Shown here: in pieces, positions 6,370 through 14,442 of the stretch
Numbering within the stretch: the first letter of the stretch is position 1
How the letters are laid out: each line of letters opens with the position of its first letter
Assembly: GCA_945862035.1 (NCBI GenBank)
Contig: CAMAXB010000018.1
Coordinates: 1-19,636, forward strand
From: Opitutus sp. GAS368
Lineage (GTDB): Bacteria > Verrucomicrobiota > Verrucomicrobiia > Opitutales > Opitutaceae
Length of the DNA: 19,636 bases
Direction: 5' to 3'
The notes under the pieces: model-generated
The model's database searches: none
What the model was told of the DNA's origin: nothing
The model's input: only the letters and a program-made list of their open reading frames with translations
Made by a program: the position numbers and the translations under genes

Positions 6370-7392
6370 ATGTCTGCATCCCCTCCCTCTTCACGCAATG
6401 CGCAGTACAAACCCGCCCTGGCGTGGTTCGCCGCCAGCGGCGCCGCTTGGGTCTTCGTGCTCGTCACCCTCGGTGCGTTCACGACCAGTATCGGTGCTGG
6501 CATGGCATTCCCCGACTGGCCGCTCTCGAACGGATCGATCAATCCGGAGGGCTGGCTGACCGATCTCGCGATGTTTGCCGAGCACTCCCACCGGCTTTCT
6601 GGAGTCACCATGGGATTCATCACCATTGGCCTCGCCGTCTGGCTGTGGAAGTCAGAAAGCCGGTCCTGGCTGCGCCGGCTGGGTTGGTGGGCGCTCTTCG
6701 TTGTCGTCGTGCAGGGCCTGATCGGCGGGAAGCGCGTGCTGCTCGACGCCACGCACATCCCCGGATTCGACATGTCCCTCGGCCAGATTCTCCGCATCCC
6801 CCACGGCATCCTCGCCCAAGTCTTTGTCTGCATTCTGTTCGCAATTGCCGCCGGCCTTTCGCGCCCTTGGATTGAACGGACCCAGGCGGGCGAACTCCCG
6901 AATCGAGCACGTAAATTGGCTATCATCAGCACTTTCCTTATTTTTGTGCAGCTCGTCATTGCCGCAACTATGCGTCACAATCACGCCGGGCTCGCGATCC
7001 CTACTTTTCCCCTGACGCCGGAAGGCGGCTTGATTCCGGCCGCATGGGATTTTCGCGTCGGGATCCATTTCGCTCATCGGGCGATGGCGCTTGTTCTCAC
7101 GTTAATCCTTGGATGGCTTGCTTTTGAGATTATTCGGGCCAAGACATCGGAGGGTATGAAACTCGCCGCCGCGATCATGTCCACCTTGCTCATTGTGCAG
7201 GTGCTGCTGGGCGCGGCGGCGATCTGGACCATGCGCAATGCCTACTACACGACCGCCCATGTGATCGGCGGCGCGTGCCTGCTGGCCGCCACCTTCAGCC
7301 TCACTTGGTGGGCGCACCGCAGTCGACTGGAACCAGCCCGGTCTGGTTTAGCGCCGAAGATGAGCGCTCAGTTGGAGGCGGCTCAGGCATGA
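6370..7392 (+). CDS. ctaA: Heme A synthase (COX15/CtaA)
   Basis: A 340-residue integral membrane enzyme that oxidises the C8 methyl of heme O to the formyl group of heme A. Two four-helix halves are visible, each with conserved heme-ligand histidines: EHSHR (H72, H74) and IPHG (H145) in the first, FAHRA (H236) and TTAHV (H297) in the second. The motif QGLIGGKRVL (115-124) and the loop RHNHAGLAIPTFP (202-214) are typical. No cysteine pair is present in the outer loop, unlike the Bacillus type; the only cysteines are C154 and C303. The start at 6370 lacks a Shine-Dalgarno sequence. The stop overlaps the ctaB start as ATGA, so the two heme-modifying enzymes are translationally coupled. It is the first gene of the oxidase cluster on this strand. 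Confidence 0.93.
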   Translation: MSASPPSSRNAQYKPALAWFAASGAAWVFVLVTLGAFTTSIGAGMAFPDWPLSNGSINPEGWLTDLAMFAEHSHRLSGVTMGFITIGLAVWLWKSESRSWLRRLGWWALFVVVVQGLIGGKRVLLDATHIPGFDMSLGQILRIPHGILAQVFVCILFAIAAGLSRPWIERTQAGELPNRARKLAIISTFLIFVQLVIAATMRHNHAGLAIPTFPLTPEGGLIPAAWDFRVGIHFAHRAMALVLTLILGWLAFEIIRAKTSEGMKLAAAIMSTLLIVQVLLGAAAIWTMRNAYYTTAHVIGGACLLAATFSLTWWAHRSRLEPARSGLAPKMSAQLEAAQA

Positions 7393-8288
7393 GCTTGGCC
7401 GCCAGCAAGGTCGAAGATGGGACGACCGCTCGGTTCAGCGACTATCTGGAGCTGACCAAGCCCCGACTCAGTCTCCTTTCGGTTGCGACTGCGCTGGTCG
7501 GTTATGCGGCTGCCCGGCCACCGTGGCTGCCGGGGGAATTTTTCGCTCTGTGCGTGGGCACATCGCTCTGCGCGGCGGGGGTTGCGGCCGTGAATCAGTG
7601 GATGGAAGCGGACACGGACGCGCGGATGAAGCGCACGGCTGAGCGGCCCTTGCCAACGGGTAAGATCCCCAACGGATCGGCCTTTGTGCTCGGTTGGATG
7701 CTGAACATGGCCGGGCTCGGCATCCTGTTCGTGAAAACGAATGGGCCGGCGGCGTTATTTGCGCTTTTGACCACGGTCACCTATCTGGCGTGGTATACCC
7801 CCGCCAAGCGTTGGTCGCGCTGGAGCACCGAGATCGGAGCGATTGCCGGAGCCTTTCCCCCGTTAATCGGCTGGGCCGCCGCGGAAGGCGGGGTGACAAC
7901 CCTGGGCTGGATCCTGTTCGGCATCCTCTTTTTCTGGCAGATCCCCCACTTCATGGCCGTTGCCTGGACTTACCGGGCGGACTACGCAGGCGTCAGCTTC
8001 CCGATGCTACCCGTCCGTGACGCGGAGGGCGGCAAGGTCGCCACGTGGTCGCTCGTTGCCACCGTGATCGTCGTGAATCTTTGCGCAGCCCCCACCTTCT
8101 TGGGTTTGACCAGCGGATACTACCTCGCGACAACCCTGCTGCTCGGCCTCTGGTTCCTCGTCAAAGCCATCGCCTTCACGCAGAGCGTTGATCGCGACAA
8201 AAAGGCGCGGAGGTTGTTTTTCACTTCCATCTTCTGGCTTCCGCTTCAGCTCGGTGCCCTTGTGGTCGACCGGATTCTCTTCCCCTGA
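7389..8288 (+). CDS. ctaB: Protoheme IX farnesyltransferase (heme O synthase, CyoE/CtaB)
   Basis: A 299-residue polytopic UbiA-superfamily prenyltransferase that attaches a farnesyl group to heme B to give heme O, the substrate of CtaA. The first polyprenyl-binding motif is NQWMEADTDARMKRTAERPLP (69-89), which holds the acidic residues and the MxRTxxRPLP signature; the second is the YRADYAGVSFPMLPV loop. LTKPRLSLL (22-30) near the N terminus is also a family hallmark. The start at 7389 overlaps the ctaA stop by four bases. The frame is open for 114 bp upstream within ctaA, but that part has no family similarity. The DUF420 gene follows after 16 bp, supporting one operon. Confidence 0.94.
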   Translation: MSLAASKVEDGTTARFSDYLELTKPRLSLLSVATALVGYAAARPPWLPGEFFALCVGTSLCAAGVAAVNQWMEADTDARMKRTAERPLPTGKIPNGSAFVLGWMLNMAGLGILFVKTNGPAALFALLTTVTYLAWYTPAKRWSRWSTEIGAIAGAFPPLIGWAAAEGGVTTLGWILFGILFFWQIPHFMAVAWTYRADYAGVSFPMLPVRDAEGGKVATWSLVATVIVVNLCAAPTFLGLTSGYYLATTLLLGLWFLVKAIAFTQSVDRDKKARRLFFTSIFWLPLQLGALVVDRILFP

Positions 8289-8304
8289 CGCTTTTCCCTT
8301 TGCC

Positions 8305-8769
8305 ATGACTGTACAAGACATCCCAGGCATCAACGCCACCCTCAACGCGCTCGCGACCGTCCTGATGACGCTCGGTTTCGTGTTTATCAAAGCGGGCAAT
8401 AAAGTCGCCCATCGGGCCTGCATGCTCAGCGCAGGCGCGGTTTCGGCCATCTTCCTCGTCGGATATGTCAGCCACAAGATCATGGTGCGCGGCGTGCACA
8501 CGGTCTTCGCCGGAGAGGGCGCCATCCGGACGATCTACTACACGATGTTGATTTCGCACATCATCCTGGCGATCAGCATCGCCTACCTCGTGCCCCGCAC
8601 GTTCGCGCTGGCGTTCAAGGGCGACTTCGAGCGGCACCGGAAGTGGGCGCGCTGGACCTTTCCGATATGGTACTACGTCAGCGTCACTGGCGTGCTCGTT
8701 TATTTTTTCCTGTACCGCTGGTGGCCCTCCACCGGTTCGATTGGTGGGGCCGGCATCGCTCCATCCTGA
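8305..8769 (+). CDS. DUF420 membrane protein (CtaM-like oxidase maturation factor)
   Basis: A 154-residue protein with about four transmembrane helices belonging to the DUF420 family. The Staphylococcus aureus member, CtaM, is needed to mature a heme A-containing terminal oxidase. Conserved histidines fall in the family positions: H36 in VAHRACM, H57 in YVSHKIMVRG, H85 in LISHIILA and H111 in FERHRKWARWTFPIWYYVSVTGVLVYFFLY (108-137). Four membrane-embedded histidines suggest heme or metal handling. The ATG at 8305 starts just before a well-formed N terminus and is preceded by a pyrimidine-rich leader instead of a Shine-Dalgarno sequence. It lies between the heme synthases and the structural subunits, fitting an assembly role. 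Its precise mechanism is not known. Confidence 0.88.
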   Translation: MTVQDIPGINATLNALATVLMTLGFVFIKAGNKVAHRACMLSAGAVSAIFLVGYVSHKIMVRGVHTVFAGEGAIRTIYYTMLISHIILAISIAYLVPRTFALAFKGDFERHRKWARWTFPIWYYVSVTGVLVYFFLYRWWPSTGSIGGAGIAPS

Positions 8770-8783
8770 ATTCCGTCCCGATT

Positions 8784-8817
8784 GGGCGCCGCGACGGCCG
8801 GCTTCGGTTCGGCGCCC
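8784..8817 (+). other. Stem-loop between the DUF420 gene and ctaC
   Basis: Arms GGGCGCCG (8784-8791) and CGGCGCCC (8810-8817) pair perfectly around an 18-base loop, just after the DUF420 stop codon. No T tract follows, so it is at best a weak terminator or an mRNA processing/stability element separating the biogenesis genes from the structural genes. The rest of the 216-bp gap up to ctaC shows no gene. Confidence 0.4.
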
Positions 8818-8985
8818 CGCTGCCCTTCTTATTCACCCAACCGCCTCGATTAATAGCCGGGAGTTAAATGAGATCCCCGCTCGCTCTCGGAGACACATTC
8901 CACACGTTTTTAATAGCTTGAAATGGACGGTGGGTTAACGAGGCTCCCTAGCCTCTTTGCCCTCGGCCACGCGCCATTTTGCCAC

Positions 8986-10224
8986 ATGAGTTCCTCCGCT
9001 TCCTTCCGACACTCGATCCGCCGCGGTCTGTCCGCGCTTTTCGCCGCAAGCATCCCCCTTTATACCGGTGGCTGGATCGGCGGCCACCAATCGACCTTTG
9101 ACGCCAAGGGACCGGTGGCTGCCTCCCAGCTCGACCTCTTTTACGTCACGTTGTGGGTGACCGGTATCATCTTCGTGCTCGTGGCGGCCGTGCTGGCCTA
9201 CGCGACGTTGAAATTCAAGGCGCGCAACGAGGCCGACGAACATGCCGAGCCACCCCCGCAGGGCCATGGGAACCCGCTGGTCGAACTGGGCCTGATTGGC
9301 GCATCGGTCGTTGCTCTTGTCTTCATTGCGGTCCCGACCCTCGAGGCAATCTGGTACACGTATGATGTGCCGGACGATCGGCGCGACCAGACCTACGAGG
9401 TCACCGCCGTCGGTTATCAGTGGTGGTTCAAATTTGAGTACCCGAACGAGCAGATCGACGGAGCCGGTCCTTTGGTGACGGCCAACGAGCTCGTGATTCC
9501 CGCCGGCCGTCCCGTCCGCGTGAATCTTCGGACGATTGATGTCATCCACTCCTTCTGGGTGCCCAAGCTCGCGGGCAAGGTCGACATGATCCCAAATCGC
9601 GGCAACCACCTTTGGCTGCAGGCCGATGAGCCCGGTTATTTCTGGGGTCAGTGCGCCGAATTCTGCGGACAGTCCCACGCCGTGATGCGCTTCCGCGTGA
9701 TCGCGCTTAATGAGGCCGACTTCGCCGCCTGGACTGCGAACCAGAAGAAGGACGCCCGCGCCGTCGAGACCACCGCCAGTGCCGACGCCGCGCCCCGCGC
9801 GCAGTTTGCCGGCTTTAGGGTCAACGAAGCAGGCTGGTCGCCCGAGTTCGATGCGAACCCGCTCGACAACTGGGTCCAGAAACAGTTTCCCGAAAAGAGC
9901 GAGAACCCGGCCCTGATTGCCGAAGGACGCAGGCTCTTCGTGGAAAAGGCCTGCGCCGGTTGCCACAACATCCGGGGCCATGAAGGCGTCGGCATCACGG
10001 GGCCCGACCTCACGCACATGGGTTCGCGCACCACGATCGCCGCCGGTCTGCTCGAGAACACCACGCGCAATCTCTATCGCTGGATCTCCGAACCCCATCA
10101 CGTGAAGCCCGGAAATAAGATGTGGGTCGGCGGCTACACCGATCGCGAGACCGGTAACCGCATCCTCGAACTCACGTCCGAAGACGTGTCGGCCCTCGTG
10201 GCCTACCTCGAGAGCCTGAAGTAA
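8986..10224 (+). CDS. ctaC: Cytochrome c oxidase subunit II with fused cytochrome c (caa3 type)
   Basis: A 412-residue subunit II that accepts electrons and passes them to subunit I. Two transmembrane helices (about 50-75 and 97-122) anchor an exported cupredoxin domain containing the full CuA site: H188 in VIHSFWVPKL, then C223, E225, C227, H231 and M234 in GQCAEFCGQSHAVM. A linker (about 250-305) leads to a cytochrome c domain with the heme-attachment motif C323-AG-C326-H327 and a probable axial methionine, M379 in PGNKMW. This fused heme defines a caa3 rather than aa3 oxidase. An in-frame ATG at 8923 would add 21 residues; the one at 8986 is preferred because it starts a normal membrane N terminus. 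ctaD follows after 26 bp. Confidence 0.95.
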   Translation: MSSSASFRHSIRRGLSALFAASIPLYTGGWIGGHQSTFDAKGPVAASQLDLFYVTLWVTGIIFVLVAAVLAYATLKFKARNEADEHAEPPPQGHGNPLVELGLIGASVVALVFIAVPTLEAIWYTYDVPDDRRDQTYEVTAVGYQWWFKFEYPNEQIDGAGPLVTANELVIPAGRPVRVNLRTIDVIHSFWVPKLAGKVDMIPNRGNHLWLQADEPGYFWGQCAEFCGQSHAVMRFRVIALNEADFAAWTANQKKDARAVETTASADAAPRAQFAGFRVNEAGWSPEFDANPLDNWVQKQFPEKSENPALIAEGRRLFVEKACAGCHNIRGHEGVGITGPDLTHMGSRTTIAAGLLENTTRNLYRWISEPHHVKPGNKMWVGGYTDRETGNRILELTSEDVSALVAYLESLK

Positions 10225-10250
10225 TCACCAACCCCGCCCCCTCACCTTCC

Positions 10251-12209
10251 ATGGACGCACTCGTTAAATCCAACTTTATCGGCAAGGAGGAGCACGCCGG
10301 CGTTGAAAAGCGCTCGTGGCTCTTTACCCGCCCCACCGCCAAGACCGGCATCGTCAGCTGGCTGACGACCGTTGACCACAAGCGGGTCGGACTGCTTTAC
10401 GGCATTTCGTCGCTCTTCTTCTTCCTCGTGGGTGGCTTCGAGGCCATCCTGATCCGCCTGCAGCTGGCGGTGCCCAACAACACGCTCCTGACTGCGCAGC
10501 AGTACAACGAGATGTTCACGATGCACGGGACGACGATGATCTTTCTCGCCGTCATGCCTCTCTCGGCCGCGTTCTTCAACTACATCATGCCGCTGCAGAT
10601 CGGGGCGCGCGACGTCGCTTTCCCCCGGCTCAACGGCTTTGCGTTCTGGGTCTTCCTCGTCGGCGCGATCATCCTGAACGTCGGCTGGTTTGTGAAGTCG
10701 GGTGCGCCCGACGTCGGCTGGTTCGGTTATGCGCCGCTCACCTCGACCGCCTACTCGTCCCAATTCGCCGGCGACATGTCGACCGATCTCTGGGTCATGG
10801 GTCTTCAGGTCCTCGGCGTGTCCTCCATCATCGGTTCCCTGAATTTCATCGTCACGATCATCAACCTGCGTGCCCCGGGCATGACGATGATGCGCCTACC
10901 GGTGTTCACTTGGATGACTCTTTTCACCGCATTCCTGATCATCCTTTCCTTCCCCGCCATCACGATTGCGCTGGTTGAGCTGATGATGGATCGCTCCTTC
11001 GGCACCAGTTTCTTTGAGGTCTCGGGCGGCGGGCTCCCCATTCTCTGGCAGCACTTGTTCTGGGTGTTCGGCCATCCGGAGGTTTACATCCTGATTCTTC
11101 CGGCGATGGGGATCATCTCGGAGATTCTCCCGACCTTCTCGCGCAAGCCCCTGTTCGGCTACCCGATCGTGGTCTTCTCCGGTGCCGCCATCGGCTTCCT
11201 CGGCTTCGGCGTATGGAGCCATCATATGTTCACGACGGGCATGGGTACCGTTGCCACGGCCGCGTTCGCCGTCGCCACGATGGCGATTGCCGTGCCGACC
11301 GGCGTCAAGATTTTCAACTGGATCGGCACTCTCTGGGGAGGCCACCTGATGATGCGCACCCCGATGATGTTCGCCCTCGGTTTCGTGTGGCTCTTCATGT
11401 TTGGCGGCTTCTCCGGCATCATGCATTCGGCAGCCCCCGCTGATGCGCAGCAGCAGGACAGCTATTTCGTCGTGGCGCACTTCCACTACGTGCTCATCGG
11501 CGGCTCGATCTTCGCGCTTCTCGCCGGCATCCACTACTGGTTCCCGCTGATCTTCGGCCGCACGGTCTCGGAGTTCTGGGGCAAACTCTCGTTCTGGGTC
11601 ATCTTCGTCGGCTTCAACGTCACGTTCTTCCCGATGCACTTCCTCGGCCTGAACGGCATGCCCCGCCGTACGTTCACTTACGACGGCAACATGGGCTGGA
11701 ACAACGCCAACATGTGGGCCACGGTCGGAGCCCTGATCCTCGCCGTTGGCATCTGCATCTACTTCGCCGTGATGGTCTACACCTACTTCAAGGGCCAGAA
11801 GTCCAGCCGGGATCCTTGGGATGGTCGCACGCTCGAATGGTCGATCCCCAATCCCCCGCCAGAATACAACTTCGCCGTCACTCCGACCGTGCATGCCCGG
11901 GATGCCTTCTGGTACGAGAAGAACAACAAGGAGGAGATCGCCAGGGAAAAGGCTGCCAAGGCCAAGATAGATGAGGCCCATGGTGGGGTCCACATGCCGA
12001 GCCAATCCTGGTTCCCCATCATCACCGCTTCAGGCATTTTGATCGGCGGCCTCTTCTTCACCAACCACATCATGCTCGGCGCCATCGCCGGCGGCGTGGT
12101 GGTCTTCTTTGGAGCCTGGATGTGGGCGCTGGAGGGACCAGGAGGATACCACGTCCATCCCAACGAGTCCGACGACGACTCCAGCCAGGGTCACGGCCCC
12201 AAGCACTAA
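10251..12209 (+). CDS. ctaD: Cytochrome c oxidase subunit I, A1 type, with C-terminal extension
   Basis: The 652-residue catalytic subunit reduces oxygen to water and pumps protons. Heme a is ligated by H92 (MHGT) and H412, heme a3 by H410 (VAHFHYVL), and CuB by H275, H324 and H325 (WSHHMF). Y279 in GHPEVY should form the His-Tyr crosslink, and E277 in the same motif marks the A1 subtype. D121 (GARDVAFPRLN) and K353 (GVKIFNW) fit the D and K proton channels. After the core, about residues 1-515, comes a charged linker rich in K, E and A (550-578). About two more hydrophobic helices (587-626) and a histidine-bearing acidic tail follow, making it about 100 residues longer than minimal subunit I. 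It is co-transcribed with ctaC and ctaE. Confidence 0.96.
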   Translation: MDALVKSNFIGKEEHAGVEKRSWLFTRPTAKTGIVSWLTTVDHKRVGLLYGISSLFFFLVGGFEAILIRLQLAVPNNTLLTAQQYNEMFTMHGTTMIFLAVMPLSAAFFNYIMPLQIGARDVAFPRLNGFAFWVFLVGAIILNVGWFVKSGAPDVGWFGYAPLTSTAYSSQFAGDMSTDLWVMGLQVLGVSSIIGSLNFIVTIINLRAPGMTMMRLPVFTWMTLFTAFLIILSFPAITIALVELMMDRSFGTSFFEVSGGGLPILWQHLFWVFGHPEVYILILPAMGIISEILPTFSRKPLFGYPIVVFSGAAIGFLGFGVWSHHMFTTGMGTVATAAFAVATMAIAVPTGVKIFNWIGTLWGGHLMMRTPMMFALGFVWLFMFGGFSGIMHSAAPADAQQQDSYFVVAHFHYVLIGGSIFALLAGIHYWFPLIFGRTVSEFWGKLSFWVIFVGFNVTFFPMHFLGLNGMPRRTFTYDGNMGWNNANMWATVGALILAVGICIYFAVMVYTYFKGQKSSRDPWDGRTLEWSIPNPPPEYNFAVTPTVHARDAFWYEKNNKEEIAREKAAKAKIDEAHGGVHMPSQSWFPIITASGILIGGLFFTNHIMLGAIAGGVVVFFGAWMWALEGPGGYHVHPNESDDDSSQGHGPKH

Positions 12210-12228
12210 TCCTACCTCTCTACATTCC

Positions 12229-13080
12229 ATGAGCAGTCACGCCGGCGCCGGCACCATCGACCACCACCACGACCCGAGCACGACGACGGGCATTCCGAAC
12301 AAGAAGCTCTTCATGTGGGCTTTCCTTGCCTCGGACTGCATGTTCTTCGGCACGCTGATCTCGACTCACCTGATCTATCGCCTGCACCCGCCGGCGGGAT
12401 CCCCGGATCCGCGGGATTTCTTCTCGATCGAGCTCACGTCGTTCTCGACCTTCATCCTGCTCATGTCGTCGCTGCTCATGGCCCTGGCCGTGAATGCGAT
12501 CCAAAAGGGTAACGTCAAGTCGACCCGCAAGATGCTGCTCGGCACGATCATCTTCGGCCTGATCTTCCTCGCCTGCCAGGTGTACGAGTTCAGCCACTTT
12601 GTCCATGCGTACGAGCTCACGTTGAGCAGCAGCCTCTTCGGTTCAACATTCTACACCCTGACCGGTACCCACGGCGTTCACGTGGCAATCGGTGTTCTCT
12701 GGCTGGTGCTGATGTACATCCGCTCCTTCAAGCCCACCGTGGCCAACACGAACCGCCCTTGGGTTCTCGTGAGTCTGGCGCACCTAGCCGTCTGGGTCGC
12801 CTCGGTTGTCCTTGGCATGTACGTCATGCTCGAACTGACCCACGCCGTCCTCGACGGCAAAGTGGGCGCCTTCTTTGGCGCAAACTTCCTTCCTCTCGCC
12901 GGTTTCCTGGCGGCGATCGGCATTCTGTTCGCCTTCGGCCGCGACCGCGGTGAGGTTGAGTTCGGCGAGGCCAACGCAATCGACGTCGAATCCATGGGCC
13001 TCTACTGGCACTTCGTCGACATCGTCTGGATCGTGATCTTCCCGGTCGTTTACCTGCTCGAATACGTCTTTCTCTCATGA
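12229..13080 (+). CDS. ctaE: Cytochrome c oxidase subunit III with an extra two-helix segment
   Basis: A 283-residue membrane subunit that stabilises the catalytic core. Expected features are KKLFMWAFLASDCMFFGTLISTHLIY (25-50), QVYEFSHF (117-124), THGVHVAIG (147-155) and the terminal signature LYWHFVDIVWI (258-268). In ordinary bacterial subunit III, the HGxHV helix is followed after a short loop by the YWHFVD helix. Here roughly residues 176-250 intervene, and they contain two strongly hydrophobic helices (about 178-201 and 220-236), bringing the total to about seven. The start at 12229 excludes an upstream in-frame stretch that overlaps ctaD. The stop overlaps the ctaF start as ATGA. Confidence 0.93.
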   Translation: MSSHAGAGTIDHHHDPSTTTGIPNKKLFMWAFLASDCMFFGTLISTHLIYRLHPPAGSPDPRDFFSIELTSFSTFILLMSSLLMALAVNAIQKGNVKSTRKMLLGTIIFGLIFLACQVYEFSHFVHAYELTLSSSLFGSTFYTLTGTHGVHVAIGVLWLVLMYIRSFKPTVANTNRPWVLVSLAHLAVWVASVVLGMYVMLELTHAVLDGKVGAFFGANFLPLAGFLAAIGILFAFGRDRGEVEFGEANAIDVESMGLYWHFVDIVWIVIFPVVYLLEYVFLS

Positions 13081-13433
13081 GCGCTCCCGCCGCCCACTCC
13101 CCTGCCCCCTCCGCCGGTCACGGCGAAAACCAGGGCAAGTTTCACATCTTCGTCCAGTTGGCGATGATCCTCGCGGTCATCACGGGCGTGGAGATCCTCG
13201 TCATCTACCTCCCCCTGGCAAAGTGGATCATCACCGCCGGTCTCATCGTGCTGTCCTTGGTGAAGTTCCTGCTCGTCATCTTCATTTTCATGCATCTGCG
13301 GTGGGACCGGTTGTTCAACACGATCCTGTTCTTCATCGGGCTAGTCCTTGCGGGTGGCACCATGTGGGCGCTCCTCGCCCTCCATGGCGCCGAAGCCAGC
13401 ACACCGGTCGGCCCGGCCTACGAGCAGCTTTGA
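13077..13433 (+). CDS. ctaF: Cytochrome c oxidase subunit IV (prokaryotic type)
   Basis: A 118-residue small membrane subunit with three predicted helices (about 25-45, 51-72 and 80-102). The motif FMHLRWD (71-77) at the end of helix two matches the prokaryotic COX4 family, whose members support assembly and stability of aa3/caa3 oxidases. Its N terminus is rich in alanine, proline and histidine and low in complexity. The start is fixed by the four-base ATGA overlap with ctaE. It is the last structural gene, followed after about 23 bp by an intrinsic terminator. Confidence 0.9.
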   Translation: MSAPAAHSPAPSAGHGENQGKFHIFVQLAMILAVITGVEILVIYLPLAKWIITAGLIVLSLVKFLLVIFIFMHLRWDRLFNTILFFIGLVLAGGTMWALLALHGAEASTPVGPAYEQL

Positions 13434-13456
13434 CCCTCACCGCAACCTGAAATTCC

Positions 13457-13487
13457 AAGGCCGGCCCTCTCCGGGGCCGGCCTTTTC
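13457..13487 (+). terminator. Intrinsic terminator after ctaF
   Basis: An 11-bp perfect stem (AAGGCCGGCCC at 13457-13467 and GGGCCGGCCTT at 13474-13484) encloses a six-base loop and is followed by a short T run (TTTTC). It ends the structural-gene transcript, so ctaG probably has its own promoter or depends on read-through. Confidence 0.8.
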
Positions 13488-13566
13488 ATTCTTCGCGTCG
13501 GCCCAACAGGAATCCGGAATGACAACATCCGGATCGCGAATAACCGGCGAAATTCGGTGGTTTCGA

Positions 13567-13591
13567 TTCGTCATTCGGGTTTCGTCATTCG
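13567..13591 (+). repeat. Two direct copies of TTCGTCATTCG
   Basis: The 11-mer TTCGTCATTCG occurs at 13567-13577 and again at 13581-13591, start to start 14 bp, directly upstream of ctaG. Similar fragments (GGAATGAC, ATTCGGTGG) lie just before it. It may be a degenerate intergenic repeat or a pair of binding sites in the ctaG leader. Confidence 0.55.
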
Positions 13592-13609
13592 AACTTGGTT
13601 GTCTCTCTA

Positions 13610-14398
13610 ATGATCGACTGGCGCCACTGGCACAACGAACCCTATCTAGTCGGAGGACTCATCTTCCTCGGCTGGATCTACGGAATCGCGTGCGGTCCCC
13701 TCCGCGGGCTCATTGCCCCCGGCGAGCCCTGGCCGCGGCGCCAAGCCCTTTATTTCTATTCGGCGCTGGTGCTCTTCTACCTCGCGGTCGGATCGCCCCT
13801 CGATCAGGTCGGCGAGCGATTCCTGCTCAGCGCCCACATGATCCAGCATCAGATCCTGACCTACCCGGCAGCCATTCTGATGTTGCTCGGGCTTCCCGCT
13901 TGGCTGGTCGGCACCGTGACGGCACGCCCCGATCTGAAAACGGTGCTCGGCATCCTGACCCACCCGGTCGTCTGCGGGACCACCTACACCCTCATCATGT
14001 CGGCCTGGCACGTCCCCGCACTTTATGACTGGGCCCTGCAGGACAAGTTTGTCCATGTCGTCGAACACGTGACCTTCTTTGTCGCCGCCCTCTTTTACTG
14101 GTGGCCCATCCTCAGTCCCTCCAAGGAATTTCCACGGGTGGGAAGTGGCGCTCAGATGCTTTACCTGACCGCAGTGACGATCGGCATGACCCCGGTTTTC
14201 GCCTTCATCACGTTCTCGAACGATGTCCTTTACCCGACTTACGAGTACGCGCCGCGCTTGTTTGCCCATTTCTCCGCCGCCGACGACCAACTCCTTGGCG
14301 GAGCCATCATGAAACTGGGCGGACTGGCCGTGACCCTCATTGCCTTTGGCTACGCGTTCTACGGTTTGCACCGCGATGATGCCCGTCATCCGCGCTGA
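13610..14398 (+). CDS. ctaG: caa3 oxidase assembly factor CtaG
   Basis: A 262-residue polytopic protein of the CtaG_caa3 family, distinct from the COX11 type, needed to assemble active caa3 oxidase and probably linked to copper insertion. About seven hydrophobic segments are visible. Characteristic histidine motifs are SAHMIQHQIL (H76, H80), THPVVCG (H118), SAWHVPALYDWAL (H134) and VHVVEHVTFF (H149, H153). The sequence WWPILSPSKEFPR (164-176) and the tail HFSAADDQLLGGAIMKLGG are also typical. ATG 13610 is chosen over an in-frame TTG at 13595. It lies past the ctaF terminator but in the same direction, and completes the oxidase assembly set with CtaA, CtaB, SCO and the DUF420 protein. Confidence 0.92.
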   Translation: MIDWRHWHNEPYLVGGLIFLGWIYGIACGPLRGLIAPGEPWPRRQALYFYSALVLFYLAVGSPLDQVGERFLLSAHMIQHQILTYPAAILMLLGLPAWLVGTVTARPDLKTVLGILTHPVVCGTTYTLIMSAWHVPALYDWALQDKFVHVVEHVTFFVAALFYWWPILSPSKEFPRVGSGAQMLYLTAVTIGMTPVFAFITFSNDVLYPTYEYAPRLFAHFSAADDQLLGGAIMKLGGLAVTLIAFGYAFYGLHRDDARHPR

Positions 14399-14442
14399 TT
14401 GGGCTGGGCGCGGGCCGGTTGGCGGCGGTAGTGTACGGCCCC

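Noticed and set aside
5420..6559. 379-codon open frame antisense to the SCO gene and running into ctaA
   Set aside because: It covers two well-supported genes and the divergent promoter gap; no protein family features.
8923..8985. Earlier ATG for ctaC at 8923
   Set aside because: The 21 added residues contain no signal or family similarity; possible but less likely than ATG 8986.
8935..10101. 388-codon open frame antisense to ctaC
   Set aside because: Subunit II is unmistakable with complete CuA and heme motifs; the antisense frame has no features.
10896..12005. 369-codon open frame antisense to ctaD
   Set aside because: It is composed mostly of E, R, D, H and G as expected from reading membrane-protein codons backwards.
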